Assembly: GCF_900176565.1 (NCBI RefSeq)
Contig: NZ_FXEH01000006.1
Coordinates: 1,178,001 to 1,242,000 of the forward strand
DNA: 64,000 bases
Direction of reading: 5' to 3'
DNA from: Thalassobacillus devorans
Lineage (GTDB): Bacteria > Bacillota > Bacilli > Bacillales > Halobacillaceae
Below the pieces are notes generated by a model. That model saw nothing but the letters and a program-made list of their open reading frames with translations, was not told where the DNA came from and did not search any database. This document shows positions 1-7,516 of the stretch, in pieces. The position numbers were made by a program, and so were the translations under genes. How positions within the stretch are numbered: position 1 is the stretch's first letter; each line of letters starts with the position of its first letter.

Positions 1-795
1 CAGCTCTATTGTCCTTTTCAACTGAGGAACCTGATGATAGGAAAGATGGATACTGACACCGCTTCCGGCAGCCATCTCATAGCTATGACCTAATAATCCA
101 AAGCCCGTTACATCAGTGACGGCATGTACGCGATAACCCGCTAAAAGTTCGGAAGCTGCTTTATTTAATGAGGCCATCGTTTTTGTAACCCGGTCTCTTT
201 CGGCATCTTCGAGAAAATCTCGTTTGATAGCCGTGGTGTGGATCCCGACCCCGATAGGCTTCGTCAAAACGACGGCGTCGCCTGGTTGTGCCGTGGAGTT
301 TTGATATATTTTCTCCGGATGGGCAATACCGGTCACTGCCATGCCGAATTTGGGTTCCTGATCATCAATCGAATGGCCGCCAATGATATCGCCGCCGGCC
401 TCATTCATTTTATCCTGGGCCCCTTGTAGGATTTGGGCAAGAAGTTCCGGCCCCAGCTTCTTAATCGGGTATCCGACGATATTGAGCCCTGTTTTGACTT
501 CGCCTCCCATAGCATAAATGTCGCTTAATGCATTAGCGGCGGCTATCTGGCCAAAATCATATGGGTCATCTACAATCGGAGTGAAATAATCGACCGATTG
601 AATCATCGCTATTTCATTTGTCAGTTTATATACACCTGCATCATCATTTGTTCCAGAGCCAACCAGAACATCAGCATTAGGTTGAGGAGCATTGATTTGC
701 CGCAGCACGTGCGACAGGTCTTGCGGACCGATTTTGCATCCTCAGCCGGCTTTTGTCGACAATGCGGTCAGTCGTATGATTTCTTCTTTGCTCAT
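1..795 (-). CDS. selD: Selenide, water dikinase (selenophosphate synthetase), selenocysteine-containing, 3' end beyond the window
   Basis: Makes selenophosphate from selenide and ATP, the selenium donor for Sec-tRNA. Start ATG at 795 follows AGGAGGTGG. Reading through one in-frame TGA at 742-744 (codon 18) gives an uninterrupted SelD of 265 codons up to the window edge; the family is about 345 residues. The motif around the TGA is AG-U-GCKIGP, the catalytic loop where SelD proteins carry Cys or Sec, so the UGA is read as selenocysteine. Further SelD hallmarks follow: GTNDDAGVY, an ANALSDIYAMGG segment, GGHSIDDQEPKFG and TDVTGFGLLGH. Divergent from selA with 128 bp between start codons; a TATACT -10 hexamer (817-822, minus strand) lies just upstream. 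Gene callers would truncate or miss it because of the TGA. The identification is secure; Sec decoding is inferred from the motif and neighbouring selA. Confidence 0.95.
717..729 (-). promoter_or_regulatory. Candidate bacterial SECIS hairpin of selD
   Basis: Just downstream of the selD UGA the mRNA can form GGUC-CGCAA-GACC. The loop G lies about 18 nt after the UGA, inside the spacing known for bacterial SECIS elements read by SelB. The perfect stem is only 4 bp, with weaker pairing below it, so this is a candidate. Confidence 0.5.
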
Positions 796-923
796 GATCC
801 CACCTCCTGTTAACTTAGTATAATAGAAAGAAACAGAAAGAGAAAATGTTGCCACTCTGTCTGTCATTTTAATTTTATCAGGAATATGGCTATACTGATA
901 AGGGATAAGAGAGGAGGAGAGGT

Positions 924-2321
924 ATGAAGGATTTGTTAAGACAAATACCTCCTGTACACGAACTGCAAAAGCTGGATGATTTTATCGCCATTCGTATGGA
1001 ACATCAAGCGACAAAGCGTCTATGGACCAGGTGGATTCAGAAAGCAGTGGAATCCCTGCGTCAGGATATACTGCAAAGTGAACATCCCGACCCGGCCGAT
1101 TTTCAGAATATCATCATAAAAAAGACACGCCATTACGCAAAACAGTGGGAGCTTCCAGCTTTACATAAAGTAATAAATGGTGCCGGCACAGTACTACATA
1201 CCAACCTCGGCAGAGCGAGGTTAAGTGAAAAGGCGGTCGCTCGAGTAGTGGAAGTGGCTGGTAACTACTCTAACCTGGAATATGATATGGAAAAAGGAAA
1301 ACGTGGTTCTCGTCATGATATACTGGAACGCCGTTTGAAAGAAATCACAGGTGCTGAGGCAGCGATGGTAGTCAATAATAATGCTGCCGCTGTCTATTTA
1401 GTATTAAGGGCGTTAACCAAGGGGAGAAAAGTTATTGTTTCCCGAGGGGAACTGGTGGAAATCGGAGGAAGCTTCCGCGTTTCCAAAGTAATGGAAGAAA
1501 GTGATGCGCAGCTGGTCGAAGTAGGTACAACGAATAAAACCCATTTATCTGATTACGAAGAAGCTATCGATGAAGAGACAGCCATGATTATGAAAGTCCA
1601 TACGAGTAATTTTTATATGGAAGGATTCACAGAATCACAGTCGACCGCAAGTCTTGTGCCCCTTACAAAAGAAAAAGATTTGATTTTCTATGAAGACCTC
1701 GGAAGCGGGTCCATTGTCGATTATCAAGCACAAATGATCGGGAAGGAACCGGTAGTTGGCGCTATAATAGCCCAGGGAGCTGACATCGTCTCCTTCAGTG
1801 GGGATAAACTGTTAGGTGGTCCGCAAGCAGGGATCATTGCCGGAAGAAAACAATATATCGATATCCTGAAGAAACATCAATTGGCCAGAGTATTAAGGGT
1901 GGATAAAATGACGCTGGCTGCCCTTGAAAGTACGCTGCAGGAATATGGACGGGATAATATTGGACAAGGAAACGATGTTTACCGGGCTATTACAGAACAA
2001 CCAGATGAAATAAAAAAGGATGCTGAAAACTTCATCGAGGAGATGAAGGGCCTTAATCATCTGACAATACAAGTGAAAGCATGCACGTCCAGAATCGGAG
2101 GAGGCACCATGCCAGAGGTGGAACTGCCAAGCTTCGGGGTTAAGATTACTTCAAAGAATATGAGTCCGGAATCTATAGAAAAATTTATGCGTATAAACCC
2201 TCCCCATGTCATTGGCCGATTCCTGGAGGAAAGTTATTTTCTCGATTTCCGGACGATTACACCACCGGAAATCGAGCTAGTGAAACAAGCGTTGAATAAG
2301 CTTAATGCTTACATGTCATGA
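924..2321 (+). CDS. selA: L-seryl-tRNA(Sec) selenium transferase
   Basis: PLP enzyme that converts Ser-tRNA(Sec) to Sec-tRNA(Sec) with selenophosphate. 465 residues, the usual SelA length. The N-terminal segment LRQIPPVHEL is the SelA N-terminal domain; INGAGTVLHTNLGRA and NLEYDMEKGKRGSRH follow. The PLP-binding lysine is K295 in SFSGDKLLGGPQAG. Start ATG follows GAGGAGGAGAGGT. It is divergent from selD. No selB follows, unlike the common selA-selB arrangement, so selB and the tRNA(Sec) gene must lie elsewhere if the pathway is complete. Its last 13 bases overlap the convergent sspP gene. Confidence 0.97.
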   Translation: MKDLLRQIPPVHELQKLDDFIAIRMEHQATKRLWTRWIQKAVESLRQDILQSEHPDPADFQNIIIKKTRHYAKQWELPALHKVINGAGTVLHTNLGRARLSEKAVARVVEVAGNYSNLEYDMEKGKRGSRHDILERRLKEITGAEAAMVVNNNAAAVYLVLRALTKGRKVIVSRGELVEIGGSFRVSKVMEESDAQLVEVGTTNKTHLSDYEEAIDEETAMIMKVHTSNFYMEGFTESQSTASLVPLTKEKDLIFYEDLGSGSIVDYQAQMIGKEPVVGAIIAQGADIVSFSGDKLLGGPQAGIIAGRKQYIDILKKHQLARVLRVDKMTLAALESTLQEYGRDNIGQGNDVYRAITEQPDEIKKDAENFIEEMKGLNHLTIQVKACTSRIGGGTMPEVELPSFGVKITSKNMSPESIEKFMRINPPHVIGRFLEESYFLDFRTITPPEIELVKQALNKLNAYMS

Positions 2322-2419
2322 GAAGCGTTCTTTTTTTGTCGGGAATGATTATGGTTTTTCACTTTTTTCGAACCTTTCAGGGGCTGATTAGGTTGTTTAT
2401 CTTTTCTGGAATTTGTCAT
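2309..2419 (-). CDS. sspP: Small acid-soluble spore protein P
   Basis: A 36-residue basic protein ending GSKKVKNHNHSRQKKNASHDM, which matches SspP of Bacillus through the GSKKVKNxNHxRQKxNxSHDM tail. It is packed in the spore core and made in the forespore. Start ATG at 2419 has AAAGGAG 8-9 bases upstream; a second in-frame ATG two codons earlier is too close to that site. Its 3' end overlaps the end of selA on the opposite strand. In B. subtilis sspP and sspO sit immediately before the aconitase gene, as here. A sigma-G-type promoter lies upstream. Confidence 0.9.
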   Translation of the reverse strand: MTNSRKDKQPNQPLKGSKKVKNHNHSRQKKNASHDM

Positions 2420-2466
2420 GATCATAGCTCCTTTCTCGTTTAGGATTTGGAATTTTCCATCGAGTT

Positions 2467-2496
2467 ATGTATGGAAAACATTTGTCTGGTGCATGC
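2467..2496 (-). promoter_or_regulatory. Sigma-G-type promoter for sspP
   Basis: Minus strand reads GCATG, 18 bases, CATACAT, which fits the forespore sigma-G consensus (GHATR, 18, CATNHTA). It is about 50 bases upstream of the sspP start, the expected position for a spore-protein gene. Confidence 0.6.
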
Positions 2497-2510
2497 TATT
2501 GATTAGAAAA

Positions 2511-2537
2511 ACTTGGCTTGTCGCCAAGTACTTTTTT
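2511..2537 (+). terminator. Hairpin downstream of selA
   Basis: ACTTGGC-ttgtc-GCCAAGT stem followed two bases later by six T. It is the first terminator-like structure after selA on the plus strand and lies just before the small gene at 2564, so it may end selA transcription. Confidence 0.5.
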
Positions 2538-2563
2538 AAAGTACACAAAAAAGAGGTGTCTTT

Positions 2564-2821
2564 GTGAGTTATCATCAGAATAAACAGGAAGCTTTCCAGC
2601 ATGCATCCAATAAAGTACACGAAGCGGAACGTACAGCGGATGATGTCTTAATGTCGATCCATGAAGCCGATTACGGCACAGAACTGGCACATTTAAAAGA
2701 AGAAGTGAACCAGGCTTATCAACAGGTCGAAAAAGCACTGACAGTTGCCAGTGAACATCAGGAAGAGCAATTGCAATCCTACAAACAGCAACTGGACAAA
2801 ATCAGAAATCAATTGTTATAA
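2564..2821 (+). CDS. Small conserved-type hypothetical protein, helical
   Basis: 85 residues, acidic and polar with no membrane segment and no cysteine. Almost entirely predicted helical or coiled-coil by composition (EAERTADDVLMSIHEADYG, then repeated Glu/Gln/Leu heptad-like stretches). Start is GTG at 2564 with AGAGGTG just upstream. A strong terminator follows directly. The short helical pattern resembles small Bacillus proteins such as the DUF2564 group, but I cannot assign it. Its place between two spore-protein genes suggests, but does not show, a sporulation link. Confidence 0.7.
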   Translation: MSYHQNKQEAFQHASNKVHEAERTADDVLMSIHEADYGTELAHLKEEVNQAYQQVEKALTVASEHQEEQLQSYKQQLDKIRNQLL

Positions 2822-2823
2822 AG

Positions 2824-2857
2824 AAACAGACGCTCATGACCTTGGGCGTCTGTTTTA
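2824..2857. terminator. Bidirectional terminator between the 2564 gene and sspO
   Basis: Perfect AAACAGACGC / GCGTCTGTTT stem with a 12-base loop, T-rich on the plus side and A-rich on the other, so it can serve both convergent genes. Confidence 0.8.
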
Positions 2858-2862
2858 CTGTT

Positions 2863-3012
2863 TTATTGATTTTTCTTACGCTTTTTATTAAACATTCTTT
2901 CTTCTGCAGTCAATGGCTCCCGTGGTGTTTCCTCCTGGTAACCAGCACCACCGCCCTGGGCTTTTGCCGCATTCATTCCCGGGCGTATATGATTGGCTTT
3001 TCGTGTTGTCAT
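2863..3012 (-). CDS. sspO: Small acid-soluble spore protein O
   Basis: 49 residues beginning [20 protein letters not shown] and ending FNKKRKKNQ. It matches SspO of B. subtilis (KANHVINGMNDAKSQGKGAGY pattern and the basic KKRK tail). A forespore-made minor spore-core protein. Start ATG at 3012 follows GGAGGAGGTGACG. It is divergent from the aconitase gene, as in B. subtilis. No clear sigma-G promoter was recognised upstream. Confidence 0.9.
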   Translation of the reverse strand: MTTRKANHIRPGMNAAKAQGGGAGYQEETPREPLTAEERMFNKKRKKNQ

Positions 3013-3209
3013 TTTACGTCACCTCCTCCTATATACATAGTGTGACAAAAATTGACCAATTTAATTTACTTCTAAATCGTTTTCATTTACAATGGTAGAT
3101 GCATATTTGTGAACTTTTTCTGAAAAAAGTAACAAATCGAATTTAAAGAATAGTGTAATCGAACTTGAGTTGCATTATTCAATTTCAACTGAGGGGGTAA
3201 GAGGAAAAT

Positions 3210-5918
3210 ATGGCAAGCAATAATGCTTACAATGCAAAAAAGCAATTTGAACTCAACGGTAAGACTTACAACTACTACCAACTGAAAGCATTAGAAGATG
3301 CTGGGCTGGGCAAAGTTTCACGATTGCCTTTCTCCATCCGTATCCTGCTGGAATCCCTGCTTCGACAACATGATGGCCGTGTCATCAAAGACGAGCATGT
3401 GGAAAGTCTGGCTAAATGGGGAACCAAGGATGCACAAGGGGAAGATGTGCCTTTCAAACCATCTCGTGTTATCCTTCAGGACTTTACAGGTGTACCTGCT
3501 GTAGTCGACCTTGCTTCACTGAGAAAAGCGATGGTTGATATGGGAGGAAGCCCGGATAAAATCAACCCTGAAGTTCCAGTCGATCTTGTTATTGACCACT
3601 CTGTTCAGGTAGATGCATACGGAACAGAAAAAGCGTTACAAGTGAACATGGAATTAGAGTTTGAACGTAATGCGGAACGTTACGAGTTCCTTCACTGGGC
3701 TCAAAAAGCATTTGATAACTACCGTGCCGTTCCACCAGCAACTGGTATCGTCCACCAGGTTAACTTAGAGTACTTAGCTAACGTTGTTCATGCTGTAGAG
3801 AACGACAAAGGAGAAACTGATACTTATCCTGATACACTAGTCGGTACCGACTCACATACTACAATGATCAACGGTCTGGGTATCCTGGGCTGGGGTGTTG
3901 GTGGTATCGAAGCGGAAGCAGGAATGTTGGGACAACCATCTTACTTCCCTGCACCGGAAGTTGTGGGTGTCAAGCTTAATGGCAGCTTCCCTAATGGTAC
4001 TACAGCAACTGACCTGGCACTAAAAGTAACCCAGATCCTTCGTGAGAAGAAAGTTGTTGGTAAATTCGTCGAATTCTTCGGACCGGGCCTGCAGGAAATG
4101 CCGCTTGCTGACCGTGCAACCATTTCAAATATGGCTCCTGAGTACGGTGCAACTTGTGGTTTCTTCCCTGTTGACAAGGAGTCTCTCGACTACCTGCGCC
4201 TTACTGGACGCAGCGAGGAACACATTGAACTCGTCGAAAAGTATTGCAAAGAAAACGATCTATGGTATTCTCCAGAATTGCCTGATCCAGAGTTCACACA
4301 GCTTGTCGAAATCGACCTTTCCGAGCTGGAACCGAACCTTTCCGGTCCTAAGCGTCCACAGGACTTGATTCCACTTTCTAAAATGAAGGAATCATTCAAC
4401 AAAGCGTTGACTGCACCTACCGGGCCACAAGGTTTCGGTTTGGATAAAGACGAAATCGAAAAGGAAGTCACTTTCGACCTGGATAATGGTAAGACTACAA
4501 CAATGAAGACAGGTGCGCTGGCGATCGCAGCCATCACATCCTGTACGAATACTTCCAACCCGCATGTTATGCTGGGTGCCGGTTTGCTTGCTAAGAAAGC
4601 AGTTGAAAAAGGCTTGGAAGTTCCTGACTATGTTAAAACATCCCTGGCTCCAGGTTCAAAAGTAGTTACACGTTACCTGGAAGATTCCAATTTGATGGAA
4701 CCTTTGAACCAGCTTGGCTTCAACCTGGTTGGTTATGGCTGTACAACATGTATCGGTAACTCCGGTCCATTGAAGCCGGAAATCGAAGAAGCTATTGCAA
4801 GCAGTGACTTGACCGTATCTTCTGTACTTTCCGGTAACCGTAACTTTGAAGGACGTATCCATCCACTTGTAAAAGCGAACTACCTTGCTTCTCCACCATT
4901 GGTTGTCGCTTATGCATTAGCTGGTACAGTGGATATCGATCTGAGAAACGAACCGCTCGGTAAAGACAAGGATGGGAACGATGTCTTCTTCGATGATATC
5001 TGGCCATCCCAGGAAGAAGTCAAAAAAGAAGTTGCAAGTGTTGTAACTCCTGAAATCTTCCGAAAGGAATACGAAAATGTCTTTAACTCCAACGAAAAAT
5101 GGAATGAAATCGATACAACGGATGAGCCGTTGTACGATTGGGACAGCGAGTCAACTTACATCCAGAACCCGCCATTCTTCGAAGGACTTTCTGCCGATCC
5201 TGACACCGTCAAGCCGTTGAATAACTTGAGAGCGATCGGTAAATTCGGTGATTCCGTAACGACGGACCACATTTCACCAGCGGGTGCGATTCCGAAAGAC
5301 ATGCCAGCAGGTGAATATTTGCAGGACAAAGGTGTTTCTCCTCGTAACTTCAACTCTTATGGTTCCCGTCGTGGTAACCATGAAGTGATGATGCGTGGAA
5401 CATTCGCCAATATCCGTATCCGTAACGAGCTTGCTCCAGGCACTGAAGGTGGATTCACTACTTACTGGCCGACAGAAGAAGTAATGCCGATCTACACAGC
5501 TGCCATGAAGTATCAGCAGGATGGTACAGGCTTACTCGTCATTGCTGGTAAAGATTATGGTATGGGAAGCTCCCGCGACTGGGCTGCCAAAGGTACAGAT
5601 CTCCTTGGCATCAAGACAGTCATTGCGGAAAGCTTTGAACGAATCCATCGTTCCAACCTTGTAATGATGGGTGTGCTGCCATTGCAATTCCAGGATGGCG
5701 ATACCATTGATTCTCTTGGTCTTACTGGGCGCGAAACTTTCAACGTGGAAATCGGTGAAAACGTCAAGCCGCATGACCTCGTCGATGTAACGGCAGTAGA
5801 CGAAGAAGGCAATAAGAAAGAATTCAAAGTTGTTGCACGTTTCGATAGTGAAGTAGAAATCGACTACTATCGTCATGGCGGTATTCTTCAAATGGTACTT
5901 CGTAACAAGCTAGCTTAA
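3210..5918 (+). CDS. acnA: Aconitate hydratase
   Basis: Converts citrate to isocitrate in the TCA cycle; the Bacillus enzyme (CitB) also binds RNA when its iron-sulfur cluster is lost. 902 residues, close to the usual 909. The three [4Fe-4S] ligands are visible: C445 in [10 protein letters not shown], and C511 and C514 in [13 protein letters not shown]. The active-site segments [25 protein letters not shown] and [16 protein letters not shown] are intact. The C-terminal swivel domain ([20 protein letters not shown]) is present. Start ATG follows GAGGGGGTAAGAGG. The next gene downstream is yneN, as in B. subtilis. FbpB, encoded two genes downstream, belongs to a family linked to iron sparing. 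Confidence 0.98.
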   Translation: MASNNAYNAKKQFELNGKTYNYYQLKALEDAGLGKVSRLPFSIRILLESLLRQHDGRVIKDEHVESLAKWGTKDAQGEDVPFKPSRVILQDFTGVPAVVDLASLRKAMVDMGGSPDKINPEVPVDLVIDHSVQVDAYGTEKALQVNMELEFERNAERYEFLHWAQKAFDNYRAVPPATGIVHQVNLEYLANVVHAVENDKGETDTYPDTLVGTDSHTTMINGLGILGWGVGGIEAEAGMLGQPSYFPAPEVVGVKLNGSFPNGTTATDLALKVTQILREKKVVGKFVEFFGPGLQEMPLADRATISNMAPEYGATCGFFPVDKESLDYLRLTGRSEEHIELVEKYCKENDLWYSPELPDPEFTQLVEIDLSELEPNLSGPKRPQDLIPLSKMKESFNKALTAPTGPQGFGLDKDEIEKEVTFDLDNGKTTTMKTGALAIAAITSCTNTSNPHVMLGAGLLAKKAVEKGLEVPDYVKTSLAPGSKVVTRYLEDSNLMEPLNQLGFNLVGYGCTTCIGNSGPLKPEIEEAIASSDLTVSSVLSGNRNFEGRIHPLVKANYLASPPLVVAYALAGTVDIDLRNEPLGKDKDGNDVFFDDIWPSQEEVKKEVASVVTPEIFRKEYENVFNSNEKWNEIDTTDEPLYDWDSESTYIQNPPFFEGLSADPDTVKPLNNLRAIGKFGDSVTTDHISPAGAIPKDMPAGEYLQDKGVSPRNFNSYGSRRGNHEVMMRGTFANIRIRNELAPGTEGGFTTYWPTEEVMPIYTAAMKYQQDGTGLLVIAGKDYGMGSSRDWAAKGTDLLGIKTVIAESFERIHRSNLVMMGVLPLQFQDGDTIDSLGLTGRETFNVEIGENVKPHDLVDVTAVDEEGNKKEFKVVARFDSEVEIDYYRHGGILQMVLRNKLA

Positions 5919-5933
5919 CTTAAATAAGCATCG

Positions 5934-5968
5934 ATCCGCATAGCCGGTAACGGTTATGCGGATTTTTA
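5934..5968 (+). terminator. Terminator of acnA
   Basis: ATCCGCATA / TTATGCGGAT stem followed by a T-rich run. It separates acnA from yneN. Confidence 0.85.
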
Positions 5969-6119
5969 TTTAGGAGGAAATTGCTGGTCATAAATACAGA
6001 TCCAATTACCCTTACACTTATAAACAGGGAGCTTTACTTTTGATAAGCCTATATTTATGATCGTTAATGGAGAGTAAATTCCTCTACAATACATAGTTTG
6101 GAAAAGGAAGTGTTCCACC

Positions 6120-6716
6120 ATGATCAAGCGAATAGTGGTTAGTGCTTTATTCCTGATATTGATTGGTTACGCTGTCTATAGCTTTGCGGATAACGGTAAG
6201 GATGAAGCGAATGGCCCGAATGAATATGATGTTTCTGGTGACACCTCGCAGGAAGGAACAGGAATGATGCCGCCTAATACTCCAAAAGGAATACAAGAAG
6301 GGGAGCAGGCACCTGATTTCGAATTAGAAACTGTCGACGGTGAAACCATTCGCTTATCCGATTTGAAGGGGAAGAAAGTATTCCTTAATTTCTGGGCGAC
6401 ATGGTGTCCGCCTTGCAAAGAAGAAATGCCTGAAATGCAAAAGTTCCATGAAGAATTTGGCGATGAAGTGGAAATAGTTGCCGTTAATGTCACCACTACA
6501 GAAACGAGTGTAGATGATGTACAAAAGTATTTAGAGCAGGAAGGCTATACGTTCCAGGTACCATTAGATAAAAGAAACCAGGTTAGTTCGGAGTATCAGG
6601 CGATCACTATTCCGACCACCTACTTCATTGGTACCGATGGAACTGTCCAGCAATCGCGCCAGGTTGGTCCCATGACTTATGATTTCATGGTAAAAATGAA
6701 AGATGATTTGAAATAA
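6120..6716 (+). CDS. yneN: Membrane-anchored thiol-disulfide oxidoreductase (ResA/StoA/YneN type)
   Basis: Extracytoplasmic thioredoxin-like reductase; relatives reduce apocytochrome c (ResA) or serve spore cortex formation (StoA). 198 residues: an N-terminal signal-anchor (residues 1-23, IVVSALFLILIGYAVYSFA), a polar Gly/Asn-rich linker to about residue 60, then an AhpC/TlpA-type thioredoxin fold. The active site is W-C96-P-P-C99-K, and the cis-proline segment is ITIPTTYFIG. The same gene follows aconitase in B. subtilis. Which partner it reduces cannot be told from sequence. Confidence 0.9.
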   Translation: MIKRIVVSALFLILIGYAVYSFADNGKDEANGPNEYDVSGDTSQEGTGMMPPNTPKGIQEGEQAPDFELETVDGETIRLSDLKGKKVFLNFWATWCPPCKEEMPEMQKFHEEFGDEVEIVAVNVTTTETSVDDVQKYLEQEGYTFQVPLDKRNQVSSEYQAITIPTTYFIGTDGTVQQSRQVGPMTYDFMVKMKDDLK

Positions 6717-6768
6717 GGTATATTTTTGCTGAATGAGGGAATCCTTGCTAATAAAAGGAGAGATTCCC

Positions 6769-6906
6769 ATGGCAAAGAGGCGTAAACCCAGTTTCCAGGA
6801 TCTTGTAAAAGAGAACCGGAAGCAAATACTTTCCGACCACGATCTGATTACAAAAATTGAAACGAAAATTGATGAACGTCATCATCAGAAATTACGTTCA
6901 TCTTAA
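6769..6906 (+). CDS. FbpB-family small basic protein
   Basis: 45 residues, strongly basic, with the PSFQDLVKENRKQIL segment typical of the Fur-regulated basic protein B family. In B. subtilis FbpB helps the small RNA FsrA to repress iron-rich enzymes under iron starvation. Start ATG has AAAGGAG eight bases upstream, and a terminator follows. No Fur box was recognised in the 52 bases after yneN, so the gene may be cotranscribed with yneN or regulated otherwise. The family call rests on the short motif and overall size. Confidence 0.75.
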   Translation: MAKRRKPSFQDLVKENRKQILSDHDLITKIETKIDERHHQKLRSS

Positions 6907-6914
6907 TGTGAAAG

Positions 6915-6955
6915 AAGCAAACCATCCCTTGAGGAATGGCTTGCTTTTTTTATTT
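6915..6955 (+). terminator. Terminator after the FbpB-family gene
   Basis: AAGCAA-a-CCAT / ATGG-c-TTGCTT stem followed by seven T. Confidence 0.8.
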
Positions 6956-6958
6956 CAA

Positions 6959-6988
6959 GCATAAAAAGAGCCTCATTTGCAAATATTA
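6959..6988 (+). promoter_or_regulatory. Sigma-G-type promoter for sspN-tlp
   Basis: GCATA, 18 bases, AATATTA resembles the sigma-G consensus (GHATR, 18, CATNHTA) with the first -10 base different. It lies about 30 bases upstream of the sspN start and downstream of a terminator, which suits forespore expression of sspN and tlp. Confidence 0.45.
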
Positions 6989-7019
6989 TTGCTGAATGGT
7001 ACTAAAGGAGGAATAAGTA

Positions 7020-7166
7020 ATGAGCAATCCAAAAAAACATGCTCAGGCTTTTACCCCGAGTCATTTGGGTACCCAGCCGAGGGAATCCGAAGTTAACAAT
7101 GGTAAGAAAATGGAAGTTAAGACAGATAAAGAACCGAAAGTTATTCAAACCAAAGGGAAGAAATAG
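7020..7166 (+). CDS. sspN: Small acid-soluble spore protein N
   Basis: 48 residues with YVPSHLGT-like FTPSHLGTQP near the N-terminus and the VIQTKGKK tail, both SspN signatures. A minor forespore-specific core protein. ATG at 7020 follows AAAGGAGGAATAAGTA. Tlp starts 11 bases after its stop, so the two form an operon as in B. subtilis. Confidence 0.9.
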   Translation: MSNPKKHAQAFTPSHLGTQPRESEVNNGKKMEVKTDKEPKVIQTKGKK

Positions 7167-7177
7167 GAGGTTTTACC

Positions 7178-7408
7178 ATGGAAAACAATCAACGCCATCC
7201 CAACCCTGATGATCGTAGTGATAATGTAGAAAAATTACAGCACATGGTACAGGACACAATTGAAAATATCGAAGATGCCCATGATGCATATCCAATGGCT
7301 AATGAACAAGAGAAACAGGCAATTGAAGAAAAGAATAAACGCCGTGAAGAATCCATTAATGCGATGCGAGATGAAATTAAAGACGAAGCCCGTCATAACC
7401 AACAATAA
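7178..7408 (+). CDS. tlp: Small acid-soluble spore protein Tlp (thioredoxin-like)
   Basis: 76 residues, acidic and helical, with the Tlp signatures NPDDRSDNVEKLQ and MRDEIKDEA. A minor spore-core protein despite its historical name. It is the second gene of the sspN-tlp pair, with AGGAGG before its ATG and a strong terminator after it. Confidence 0.93.
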   Translation: MENNQRHPNPDDRSDNVEKLQHMVQDTIENIEDAHDAYPMANEQEKQAIEEKNKRREESINAMRDEIKDEARHNQQ

Positions 7409-7411
7409 AGC

Positions 7412-7444
7412 CAAACGTCCTTTCACACGAAAGGACGTTTTGTT
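7412..7444 (+). terminator. Terminator of sspN-tlp
   Basis: AAACGTCCTTT / AAAGGACGTTT stem with a six-base loop and a following T-rich end. Confidence 0.85.
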
Positions 7445-7516
7445 ATGGGCGTGAGCGTCTACATAGTCCACCCAGGTATGATAAAATAAACCAATGAAAC
7501 AAAAGGAGGGGCGCTC

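Noticed and set aside
238..813. Plus-strand open frames over the first 800 bases
   Set aside because: They lie antisense to selD and have no similarity or ribosome site; the minus-strand frame with one Sec codon is a complete SelD.
3941..5891. Several minus-strand open frames inside acnA
   Set aside because: They are shadows of a highly biased coding gene, with no start signals or recognisable products.
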